This document shows, one piece after another, positions 1-6,699 of a stretch of DNA of 32,465 bases (the stretch's first letter is position 1; each line of letters opens with the position of its first letter). The notes beneath the pieces were generated by a model. That model did not search any database. It was not told where the DNA came from and worked only from the letters and a program-made list of their open reading frames with translations. The stretch covers positions 1 to 32,465 of the forward strand of contig NZ_JAHBDK010000056.1 of assembly GCF_019956415.1 (NCBI RefSeq), given 5' to 3'. This DNA comes from Pseudomonas sp. GL-B-19. Lineage in GTDB: Bacteria; Pseudomonadota; Gammaproteobacteria; Pseudomonadales; Pseudomonadaceae. The translations under genes were made by a program, and so were the position numbers.

Positions 1-200
1 CCCGCTAGCGTCGAGCCTGCACGTTCTTTCCTGACCTGCTCGACCCAGCGGCGCAACGCAGTAGGGCCGATATCGAAGTTGGCGCAGACCTCAAGAATGG
101 GCTGGTCTTCATCAAGCACCATGCTTGCAGCATTGAGCTTGAACTCGCTGGAATAGGACTTTCGCATCATCATGCACACCTTAGATTTGGGCGCCATCAT
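1..200 (-). CDS. IS3-family transposase OrfA, N-terminal part (cut by window edge)
   Basis: The visible ~66 residues, starting at ATG 200 or 197 (further in-frame ATGs at 173, 170 and 167), include RKSYSSEFKLNAASMVLDED and, further on, ALRRWVEQVRKE. This is the N-terminal helix-turn-helix (HTH_Tnp_1) of OrfA from IS3/IS911-type elements, which binds the terminal repeats and is normally fused to OrfB by -1 frameshifting. The rest of the element lies outside the window, so I cannot tell whether it is intact. Family assignment is confident; the exact IS is unknown. Confidence 0.85.
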   Translation of the reverse strand, partial: MMAPKSKVCMMMRKSYSSEFKLNAASMVLDEDQPILEVCANFDIGPTALRRWVEQVRKERAGSTLA

Positions 201-240
201 AGCGCCCTATTGATGTGTCCAATTTCATTAGGCCAGATCA
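1..240 (-). mobile_element. IS3-family insertion sequence, one end
   Basis: The transposase start is followed outward by a candidate terminal repeat at about 216-240; read on the minus strand it begins TGATCTGGCCTAATGAAATT. The plus strand ends in CA at 240, as expected for IS3-type TG...CA termini. The sequence directly after 240 is the interior of a REP element, which supports 240 as the junction. The other end, its repeat and any target duplication are outside the window. Confidence 0.7.
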
Positions 241-256
241 GCCTGCTCGCGAAGAG
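240..256. repeat. Truncated REP element at the IS junction
   Basis: AGCCTGCTCGCGAAG is the 3' half of the common REP sequence of this genome (intact copies near 8741, 22073 and 30240). Its 5' half is missing exactly where the IS terminus begins. Confidence 0.65.
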
Positions 257-285
257 GCCAGACCAAACACCACAAAACTCTACGG

Positions 286-651
286 TCAGCCCTGCGGATC
301 GACGTTATCCAGCATCCGGTTCACCGCCAGTTCACCCAGCATGACGGAGTGTTGAATGCCCAGCAGGGTGTGGCGCTGAGGGCCGTTCAGCTGCCCCGCG
401 AAATCACTCAACATCACACTCGCTGACGCCAACGTCTCACAGGCGTTGACCAGCAGGGTTTCGTTATCGGTGTCTGGGCCGACGAAGTAGATGGTGCTGG
501 GTTTGCGCGGAGTGTCTTTGGGAATGACCGGCTTGAGGTAATAATCGAGGGCGCGGTCGGCGGCATCGTTGAGCTTTTTGGAATCGGTGGATTCGTAGGG
601 GGAAACGTCGTCGGTGTCAGTTTCTGGCGGGTTGGGTGTGATCTTGAACAT
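286..651 (-). CDS. DUF6124-family protein, copy A
   Basis: This 121-residue protein begins MFKITPNPPETDTDDVSPYE and is the type of small cytoplasmic Pseudomonas protein grouped as DUF6124, of unknown function. It has no signal peptide or membrane segment. Its middle and C-terminal parts look helical (DAADRALDYYLKP, ETLASASVMLSDFAGQL). ATG 651 is preferred over TTG 657 because AGGAG (659-663) lies 7 nt upstream of it. It differs from copy B (4009-4374) at only three residues by eye. A ~340-nt structured leader precedes it, starting just after the stop of the Ig-like gene, so it may be read from that gene's transcript. Confidence 0.8.
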   Translation of the reverse strand: MFKITPNPPETDTDDVSPYESTDSKKLNDAADRALDYYLKPVIPKDTPRKPSTIYFVGPDTDNETLLVNACETLASASVMLSDFAGQLNGPQRHTLLGIQHSVMLGELAVNRMLDNVDPQG

Positions 652-660
652 AGTCAAACT

Positions 661-1006
661 CCTTGATTAATGGAGCTGTCACGGCTCGCTGCGAAACGAG
701 GGGAGGTGGCAGCTGTACGCAGGTTCGCAGACCGGGAATCAAGGAACCCGGCAGATCCGAAGATCTCCCGCGCACAGCCGCCATAACGCAATGCAGTAGA
801 CGAAAAAAAGCGCCAACTGAAAGGAAACGGTGGCGCAATGCGCCTTGATTGATCCGAGCTGCGAAACCCGACCACTGATGGGCAGTGGCAGGGAAACGAT
901 AGAGGTCGAACCATAGGCGCACAAGCCGGCGGATTCTGGCGCAGTCGTAGGCAACGGCGCAAGGATGTGTAGCCTCAGTGAGTGTCTGGAGGTGTCTTTT
1001 AAACAT
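661..1006 (-). promoter_or_regulatory. Putative structured 5' leader RNA A with alternative RBS-sequestering helices
   Basis: This is the untranslated leader of copy A, in RNA sense on the minus strand. From 5' to 3' it has: a GGUGU-type foot (991-1006); a block shared with leader B (about 915-975); a hairpin with arms 872-877/883-888; a decoy with GGUUUCGCAG (859-868) and AAUCAAGG (843-850); a long stem 771-782/708-719 enclosing a UUCG hairpin (753-766); a central segment with CCUUGAUU (737-744) and CUGCGAACC (722-730); and a 3' copy of the decoy motifs (689-697, 661-668) overlapping the Shine-Dalgarno. The centre can pair with the decoy or with the Shine-Dalgarno, not both. Leader B changes these arms together. 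Pairing was done by eye, and the function is inferred. Confidence 0.65.
803..836 (-). terminator. Possible intrinsic terminator inside leader A
   Basis: On the minus strand, GCGCCA (836-831) and UGGCGC (815-810) form a 6-bp stem followed by seven U (809-803). The 5' arm also pairs with an upstream GGCGC (840-844), giving a competing hairpin with loop AUU. Leader B has no U-run here, so this is specific to copy A. The loop is long (15 nt), so strength is uncertain. Confidence 0.4.
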
Positions 1007-1029
1007 CTCCATTCACCTCTGGGGTTTAC

Positions 1030-3534
1030 TTAAATTATGTAGGTACAAGGAACCTGCCAGTCACGCCAAAAGACACCCACTGAACCGGATTTTGGAGAAA
1101 CAATATAGAAATCCCCTTGATATGGGGCGGGCTGTGAAGTCCAGTAATGATTTACGTCAGGATGATGTTGGCCCGCACCAACGCCGCCTTCTGGCCACCC
1201 ATACCCGGCCATCAGATTTCCCCATTCGCCAAACAAGGTTCCAACTGCCCGGATATATTGCGAGGGATTGCTTGCTGTGGCGGCAGTCATTTGAGCAATG
1301 TTAGGTAATCTTCCACCGCCAGAGGCATTGGCGTAATTATGGTAGCGATTCGCCGGTACGGAAAAGAACAGAGGCAGTGATTGCATGGTAAATGCGGTGG
1401 TTGCTCCACTGCTGTCTCTGACCGTAAAAGTTGTTCGATTTCTATCCCTGATAGTGACAACACCCGTATTGGGATCAATCGAGTTAACGGCAGAGGACGA
1501 GGAGAAGGTGTAAGGCGGGCTCCCCTTGTTCACGTTGATCGTGAATCGCGCTCCGTTAAAACCTGTTTGAGGGAATCCGGAACTGACGGCGAATACGTAA
1601 GGATTGGAGTGCGGCGATGCGGTCAGCCCGGATATTTCCAGCGGTAAATTCGCTTTGATCGTGTATGACTTCTTTGGACACGCCGTTGCGTGCTGATAGT
1701 TGGGGACTCCGTCCAAATTCAACCCGAGAAAAATCGTGAGATCAGTACCAGACCTAAGTGTTTTCAACCACGCAATCGGTGCAGGTCTGCTCAGGCCCGG
1801 TAACGTATCGTGAGGTTCGCCTTTACGATCTTCAAAGGACGTTGCCGCACCATTCGCAGCGAAACCTTCATACCGCAGCCAGACATTTTGCCCCGCCACC
1901 TGATGCGGCCATTCACTGACGCGTAACAGATCACTGGGTTGTAGTTGAGTCACATCCAATTCGTTCCCCGTTGCGCGGTCGATGGCTGGAGTCGGCAGGC
2001 TCGGGTGGCCATCCGGTATTTTGCCGACAGTGGCGATCAACACTGGTGACGGTGGTAGCGGTTTTCCATCACGAAACAGCAGATAACTGAGCTTGACCGT
2101 TTTGCCCATATTTGCCGCGATGAACGCCTTGTCCAGCGGGAAATTGGCGCGGCTGTTGGTATTCAGTGGTAGGGGAGTGAATGTTGGTGACCCCGCGCCG
2201 GGGGCACCTTCGACGATGAGCTGGACGGTGTCGCTCTTGAGATAGCCGAGTACCTCCACCTGACCGTTGGCGCCTGGCAGGTTGGCAGGGTCAAGCGGGT
2301 CGAGTTCACCATTGGTGGACTTCTGTAGGCGGGGAGCTTCCAGGTCCGGTTGCCCTTCGCCGATAACCCACGCCGTGGCCACTCTGGAGGTGCCGGCCGG
2401 CGTGCCATTTTTGAGCAACTGATAAGTCACAGCCACCGTGCTGCCGGCAACCACTTTGTCGTTGGCCACTGGCAGCACGCAAGGTTTCTTTTGCCCGAAC
2501 TCATCGGTTTCGACATTGCCGGCTACTGTCACCACCACATCTGGCTGTCCGGTGATTTTTGCGGTGTAGGTCGCACTGATGGTGTCGCCTGGAGCGAAGC
2601 GTGGGTCGCTGGTCAATACGATCAGCAGTAGCGGATTATTGCCCAGTTTTTCCAGGTCGATAATGCCCGGATCGTCTGTCGGATCGTTCTGGATTTCGCG
2701 CAGGATGGGCGCTGGCAAGCGCGTGCCGGCCAGGTCCTCGTCCACGGTTTGCGACGCCGACCAGACTGCGTCAGTGTCCGGCGTATTGCCGAGCTGATCA
2801 GTGACGGTGTAGGAAAAGTCGAGCTTACCGCTCGGTCGTACGGCGCTATCCAGGTAGGCTCGGGTGACGGTAAAACACACGGTGATCGGGTTCGGCGAAC
2901 CCGGATTCGGCGGCTGGGGCGCCTCATTCTGGTCGACCTTGTAGGTCATGATTTCGCCGTTGCATTTCAACGTGATCGTGTCGTAGGCCCGGCAATACGG
3001 GTAAGACACACACACCTGCGCACTGACAAAATCGGCGCCGACGCCGTTCTTGATCGCGTCGGGCAACAACAAGGCCAGCTCGGAATGCCCGTCGACCTCG
3101 GGTTTGATGTCTTTCAGGCCGGGGCGGATCTTGTTGTACAGCAGGGTCAACGGGTCGGAGGTGCCCCTGTTATCACTGCCTCGGGTGATCTCGTAAAAAA
3201 GCACATTGACCCGGTCCGGGTGCAGGCGGCCCTTGGGAATGCGCAGCGTCGTTTTGGCGTCCGGATCGACAATGATTTCACTGTCCAGGGACGTGGTTTC
3301 TCCCTGCAGTCTAAGCGTGATCACGTCGCCGCGATCCGCAGTCCCCGCCAAGGGCGGATCCACCTCGGCCGTCGCGCCCAGGCCATCGTTGACCAGATCA
3401 TAAATCACCAATGAGACGCCGATCTGTGCGCCGACAATCGGTTGGGTAGCCCCCAGCACTCGGGGTGGATCCAGCGCCAGGACGGTGTTATCGGACGACG
3501 TGGCAACAGGCGGATGGTTGAATTCAGTGGTCAT
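1030..3534 (-). CDS. Large Ig-like repeat protein with C-terminal intimin/lectin-like domain
   Basis: This 834-residue protein starts at ATG 3534 (MTTEFNHPPVATSSDN), 7 nt after AGGAG (3542-3546). Most of it is a series of ~110-130-residue β-rich modules with recurring patterns such as GDTISATYTAK, AGSTVAVTYQLL and TVKLSYLLFRDG, like bacterial Ig-like adhesin repeats. The last ~100 residues carry GGGRLPNIAQM (from about 739), YWTSQP (about 797) and GDFYIVSPKSGSV, resembling the C-type-lectin-like cap of intimin/invasin. I infer a surface or secreted adhesin. However, there is no recognisable signal peptide, β-barrel, LysM or RTX repeat, so its export route is unclear. A lux-box-like palindrome lies 83 nt upstream. 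It could instead be a toxin-like or phage-tail-like protein. Confidence 0.7.
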   Translation of the reverse strand: MTTEFNHPPVATSSDNTVLALDPPRVLGATQPIVGAQIGVSLVIYDLVNDGLGATAEVDPPLAGTADRGDVITLRLQGETTSLDSEIIVDPDAKTTLRIPKGRLHPDRVNVLFYEITRGSDNRGTSDPLTLLYNKIRPGLKDIKPEVDGHSELALLLPDAIKNGVGADFVSAQVCVSYPYCRAYDTITLKCNGEIMTYKVDQNEAPQPPNPGSPNPITVCFTVTRAYLDSAVRPSGKLDFSYTVTDQLGNTPDTDAVWSASQTVDEDLAGTRLPAPILREIQNDPTDDPGIIDLEKLGNNPLLLIVLTSDPRFAPGDTISATYTAKITGQPDVVVTVAGNVETDEFGQKKPCVLPVANDKVVAGSTVAVTYQLLKNGTPAGTSRVATAWVIGEGQPDLEAPRLQKSTNGELDPLDPANLPGANGQVEVLGYLKSDTVQLIVEGAPGAGSPTFTPLPLNTNSRANFPLDKAFIAANMGKTVKLSYLLFRDGKPLPPSPVLIATVGKIPDGHPSLPTPAIDRATGNELDVTQLQPSDLLRVSEWPHQVAGQNVWLRYEGFAANGAATSFEDRKGEPHDTLPGLSRPAPIAWLKTLRSGTDLTIFLGLNLDGVPNYQHATACPKKSYTIKANLPLEISGLTASPHSNPYVFAVSSGFPQTGFNGARFTINVNKGSPPYTFSSSSAVNSIDPNTGVVTIRDRNRTTFTVRDSSGATTAFTMQSLPLFFSVPANRYHNYANASGGGRLPNIAQMTAATASNPSQYIRAVGTLFGEWGNLMAGYGWPEGGVGAGQHHPDVNHYWTSQPAPYQGDFYIVSPKSGSVGVFWRDWQVPCTYII

Positions 3535-3616
3535 GCAAACGCTCCTGCATCGGACGTGGCTGGCCTGGTTGCGGCGCAACGGGTGGAGCGATCACACACG
3601 GATTGGCAGTGGGCCG

Positions 3617-3640
3617 GCTACTGTCAGATCTGACAGTAGC
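3617..3640. promoter_or_regulatory. Perfect 24-bp palindrome, lux-box-like operator
   Basis: The half-site GCTACTGTCAGA (3617-3628) is followed directly by its exact reverse complement (3629-3640). The core CTGTCAGA/TCTGACAG matches the centre of LuxR-family lux boxes (consensus near ACCTGYCAGATYTGRCAGGT). It is 83 bp upstream of the Ig-like gene start on the minus strand, a reasonable place for an activator site. No luxR or luxI gene is in the window. Confidence 0.6.
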
Positions 3641-3772
3641 GATGAGTGGTCATGCGCTCCGAATAAATAAATGCGTCCCTTTTCTCGTCCATACGGCGAC
3701 CATCATCAATGGCATGTTGAACGATCATTCGTTGAAGGTGGATACCGTGTGATCTGAAGTCTGAAACGACAA

Positions 3773-3811
3773 AACCCGCCATTCCAGGGTAAGGAAAGGC
3801 GGGTTTTTTGT
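3773..3811. terminator. Bidirectional intrinsic terminator
   Basis: AACCCGCC (3773-3780) pairs with GGCGGGTT (3798-3805). T-runs follow on the plus strand (3804-3809) and, more weakly, on the minus strand. It is most simply the terminator for the minus-strand unit ending with DUF6124 copy B, insulating the downstream lux-box promoter. Confidence 0.75.
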
Positions 3812-3828
3812 TGTCTGTGAGATTGCTT

Positions 3829-3925
3829 TCGCGGGCAAGCCCGCTCCCACATCTGATCTTCAGTGAACACAAAATAGGTGAACGACACAAATCCCCTGTC
3901 GGAGCGGGCTTGCCCCGGGCGGCGT
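3829..3925. repeat. REP pair (BIME)
   Basis: The inverted arms CGCGGGCAAGCCCGCTCCC (from 3830) and GGAGCGGGCTTGCCC (from 3901) face each other across ~50 bp. This is a variant of the main REP family. The rest of the 474-bp gap 3535-4008 holds the lux-like palindrome and the terminator; I see nothing else in it. Confidence 0.75.
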
Positions 3926-4008
3926 TCCGACGAAGAGGCCCGACCAACCACCACAAAATTCAGCAATCAACCCCTCGCCACAGATTCTTGCCTCGCCTTA
4001 GATCCGTG

Positions 4009-4374
4009 TTAGCCCTGCGGATCGACGTTATCCAGCATCCGGTTTACCGCCAGTTCACCCAGCATGACGGAGTGTTGAATGCCCAGCAGGGTGTGACGCT
4101 GTGAACCGTTCAGTTGCCCCGCGAAATCACTCAACATCACACTCGCTGACGCCAACGTCTCACAGGCGTTGACCAGCAGGGTTTCGTTATCGGTGTCGGG
4201 ACCGACGAAGTAGATAGTGCTGGGTTTACGTGGCGTGTCTTTGGGAATGACCGGTTTGAGGTAGTAGTCGAGGGCGCGGTCGGCGGCGGTGTTGAGCTTT
4301 TTGGAATCAGTGGATTCGTAGGGGGAAACGTCGTCGGGGTCGGTTTCGGGCGGGTTGGGTGTGATTTTGAACAT
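4009..4374 (-). CDS. DUF6124-family protein, copy B
   Basis: This 121-residue paralogue of 286-651 differs by eye at three positions (TDPDD for TDTDD, LNTAAD for LNDAAD, GSQ for GPQ). ATG 4374 has GGAG (4382-4385) 7 nt upstream. Its function is unknown, as for the family. It lies downstream of lapD on the same strand, and the leader between them starts only ~20 nt after the lapD stop with no terminator visible, so read-through from lapG-lapD is possible. A terminator (3773-3811) ends the unit. Confidence 0.8.
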   Translation of the reverse strand: MFKITPNPPETDPDDVSPYESTDSKKLNTAADRALDYYLKPVIPKDTPRKPSTIYFVGPDTDNETLLVNACETLASASVMLSDFAGQLNGSQRHTLLGIQHSVMLGELAVNRMLDNVDPQG

Positions 4375-4381
4375 GGTGAAG

Positions 4382-4717
4382 CTCCTATACCTGATGGAGC
4401 CACCAGAACCTGTCGCTAAACAAGTAAGGGTGGCGGCTGTTCGCAGGTTAGCGAACCGAGAGGTATAAGACCCGGCAGACCCGAGGGTCTCCCGCGCACA
4501 GCCGCCATATCGAAACTGCAGATGTTCGCCCGCAGTAAGACTGAAGTGTTGCGCTTATACCTGGTCGGGTCGCTAAACCCGATCGCTGATTGGCAGCGAT
4601 GCGGAAACGATAAAGATCAGGGTCAAAGCGCACAAGCCGGCGGATTCTGGCGCAGTCGTAGGCAGCGGCGCAAGGATGTGTAGCCTGCGTGAGTATCTGG
4701 AGGTGTCTTTTAAACAC
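4382..4717 (-). promoter_or_regulatory. Putative structured 5' leader RNA B with alternative RBS-sequestering helices
   Basis: This has the same order of elements as leader A with changed pairing sequences. Hairpin arms are 4582-4588/4594-4600. The decoy has GGUUUAGCGA (4570-4579) and AGGUAUAAG (4554-4562). The long stem is 4495-4506/4432-4443 around hairpin 4477-4490. The centre has CUUAUACCU (4461-4469) and UCGCUAACC (4446-4454). The 3' element has GUUUAGCGA (4413-4421) and AGGUAUAGGA (4383-4392), which includes the Shine-Dalgarno. The centre can form 9 bp with the decoy or ~10 bp (one G-U) with the ribosome-binding site. These differ from leader A but remain complementary within B. Function is inferred. 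Confidence 0.65.
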
Positions 4718-4736
4718 CGATGTTTATTGCGTCCTG

Positions 4737-6677
4737 CTACATCGGCTCCGGCGGCCCAATCAACCGCCCCATCACCCCAAAAACCCCCAACTCCCGAATC
4801 ACCTCCAACTCCCCCTGCGTCTCCACCATCTCTGCAATCAACGGCAAATCAATACTGTTGGTCGCCCGGAAAATCGCATCGATGAACAGCCGTTTGTCAG
4901 GCTGCACATCAATGCTGCGGATGTACGCGCCATCGATTTTCAGATAGGCCAGTCCCAGCTGCGTCAAGTTGCCGATCTGGCTGAAGCTGCCGCCGAAATG
5001 CTGCAAACCGATGCGGTAACCCGTGTTGAGCAGGCTGTGGCTCAGCCGGTGCAGTTCTTCCGGGGGCGGCAGTTGGCGTTCGTCGATTTCCAGGGTCAGC
5101 AGCGGTGCCAGGTCCGGCAGTGAGTCGAGCAAGTCGATGATTTCTCGCAGCTGCGCCGGGTCGCGCAGGGTGCTGCCGGACAGGCTCAACGCCAGCGGCC
5201 AGCGGTTGACGACCAGGTAGTCGAGGGTCGCTTCGAGCATCGCCAGGTCGAACCGTGCTGACCAGCCGAGACGCTCGATCCATGGCAGGAAATGCCCGGC
5301 GGCAATGGCTTCACCGCTCGGGTCGAGCAGGCGCGCGAGGACTTTGTGGTGCAGCACTTGGCTAGTGTCGGCGCATTGCACGACGGGTTGGAAATACAGC
5401 TGCAGTTTGCCGTGGGTCAGGGCGTCGTCGATCCAGCTGCGCCAGTCATGTTGGGAGTGGTTGATTGCGGTGTCGGTATCGGCCAGATGTACCCACGGCC
5501 GCTCGGGGTGTTGCCGGGCTTGCGTCAGCGCCTGATCGAGGCGCAGCAATACGTCGCTGGCCGGTTCGCCGGGGTGGTAGGCGACGATGCCCAGGTGCGC
5601 CACCGGCATGCAATCGCTGGCAGCGGTCAGGCGCAGGTTTTCCAGGGTCGCACTGATTTCCGAGGCCAGGCGTTCGGCGTCGGCGCCGTCCAGGCCCGGT
5701 GTCAGCAGGCTGAATTCACCGCCGCGATTACGCGCCGCCAGCCAGGTACGACGTTCCGGCGGTTGTGTCAGGCGCTTGAGCAGTTCGCCGACAGCACTGA
5801 TCAGCGCATCAGTGCGCTGGCCACCCAGACGCTGGTTGAGGCCGATCAGGTCGTTGATCCGCAGCATCAGCAAATGGCCGGTGCTGCTCTGTTCGCTGAC
5901 CAGCAGGTGATCGGCCAGTTGTTCATCCAGCAAGCGCCGGTTGGCCAAACCCGTGAGGCTGTCCTGATAAGACTCGGCACGCAGTTTTTCGCTGCGCGTG
6001 GCTTCTTCGGCGAACAGAGTTTTGAGTTTTTCGACCATCTGGTTCATCGCCAGCACCACACGCCTCAATTCCGGTGTGCGCGGCAGCTTCGGCAGGCTCA
6101 AGAACTCGCGTTTGCTGATGGCTTCAGCCTGTTTGACCATCTTGTCGAGCGGACGCAATTGCCTGCGTAACAGCCAACCGCCGAATACGGCGCTGAGCAA
6201 GCCGCAGATCAGCAACCAAATCAGGCTGCCGAGGGTGCTGTCCCAGAGTTTGGCCAAAGCGAATTGCGGATTGCTCAACACTTCGACCCGCGCCACCTGG
6301 TCCCATCCGCGCATGATCAGCGCGTCACCACCTTCCGGGCGCAGGTTGACGAGCCTGACGAACCAGCGTGGAACGCCTTCGATTTTCGCGGGAGCACTGC
6401 GCTCCACCAACACCTGTTCATCGACAATGCTGACGACGCGAATGCTGCGGAAATAGCCACTGTCGTAAATCGAACTGACCATCAGCTCGATCATGGCCGG
6501 GTCGTCGATTTGTGCGGTCAGCGACAAACCGAGCGCGGTGGCGGCGTCCTGGGCGTGGGAGCGCAATTGGCCGAGCATTTGTTCGCGGGAGCTTTCCAGG
6601 CTGACAAAAAAGCTGCCGCTGAAAGCCACCAGCAGGAACAGGCAAATGGCGAGAAACAACTGTTTGCGCAGTGACAT
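4737..6677 (-). CDS. lapD: LapD, inner-membrane c-di-GMP receptor controlling LapG
   Basis: This 646-residue protein follows the LapD plan: TM1 (about 6-26), a periplasmic output domain (27-150), TM2 (about 150-170), HAMP, degenerate GGDEF and degenerate EAL. The GGDEF motif reads RGGEF (318-322) and the EAL motif KVL (445-447), so it should bind but not make or degrade c-di-GMP. Trp125 (MRGWDQ) matches the position known in LapD to contact LapG. With high c-di-GMP, LapD holds LapG and keeps the biofilm adhesin on the surface. Its start has AAGGAG upstream and lies 22 nt after lapG, as an operon. No terminator is seen before leader B. Confidence 0.95.
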   Translation of the reverse strand: MSLRKQLFLAICLFLLVAFSGSFFVSLESSREQMLGQLRSHAQDAATALGLSLTAQIDDPAMIELMVSSIYDSGYFRSIRVVSIVDEQVLVERSAPAKIEGVPRWFVRLVNLRPEGGDALIMRGWDQVARVEVLSNPQFALAKLWDSTLGSLIWLLICGLLSAVFGGWLLRRQLRPLDKMVKQAEAISKREFLSLPKLPRTPELRRVVLAMNQMVEKLKTLFAEEATRSEKLRAESYQDSLTGLANRRLLDEQLADHLLVSEQSSTGHLLMLRINDLIGLNQRLGGQRTDALISAVGELLKRLTQPPERRTWLAARNRGGEFSLLTPGLDGADAERLASEISATLENLRLTAASDCMPVAHLGIVAYHPGEPASDVLLRLDQALTQARQHPERPWVHLADTDTAINHSQHDWRSWIDDALTHGKLQLYFQPVVQCADTSQVLHHKVLARLLDPSGEAIAAGHFLPWIERLGWSARFDLAMLEATLDYLVVNRWPLALSLSGSTLRDPAQLREIIDLLDSLPDLAPLLTLEIDERQLPPPEELHRLSHSLLNTGYRIGLQHFGGSFSQIGNLTQLGLAYLKIDGAYIRSIDVQPDKRLFIDAIFRATNSIDLPLIAEMVETQGELEVIRELGVFGVMGRLIGPPEPM

Positions 6678-6699
6678 AAAACGCTCCTTGCGGTGGCGA

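Larger units (their letters stand above)
251..1006 (-). repeat. Duplicated module, copy A (3' flank + DUF6124 gene + leader)
   Basis: The coding part, the leader and a ~30-nt downstream segment (251-281, CGAAGAGGCCAGACCAAACA...) all have counterparts in 3930-4717 in the same order and orientation. The gene is nearly identical; the leader is conserved in blocks with coordinated changes in its stems. The two copies are direct repeats flanking the Ig-like gene. Confidence 0.8.
3930..4717 (-). repeat. Duplicated module, copy B
   Basis: This is the counterpart of 251-1006. The downstream flank (3930-3960), gene and leader are all present, with about 45 extra bases between flank and gene. Both copies start about 20 nt downstream of the stop codon of an unrelated same-strand gene. 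Confidence 0.8.

Noticed and set aside
617..1006. Open frame in leader A beginning MFKRHLQTLTEATHPC, with a similar frame in leader B (4448-4717)
   Set aside because: The two frames agree only in the first ~45 codons, with mostly amino-acid-changing differences, then go out of register. B would need a GTG without a Shine-Dalgarno. RNA structure explains the conservation better.
663..1012. Leader A as a possible invertible DNA switch, because of its inverted and direct short repeats
   Set aside because: The repeats are only 8-10 bp and no recombinase gene is near; coordinated changes in A and B fit RNA pairing.
5292..6170. Long plus-strand open frame opposite lapD
   Set aside because: It is the shadow of the lapD codon structure in GC-rich DNA, with no ribosome-binding site and low-complexity Gln/Arg composition; several similar shadows lie opposite trkH, yciO-scpA, rluB and aroP.
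4737..6677. LapD as an active diguanylate cyclase/phosphodiesterase
   Set aside because: The GGDEF motif is RGGEF and the EAL motif is KVL, as in the known catalytically inactive receptor.
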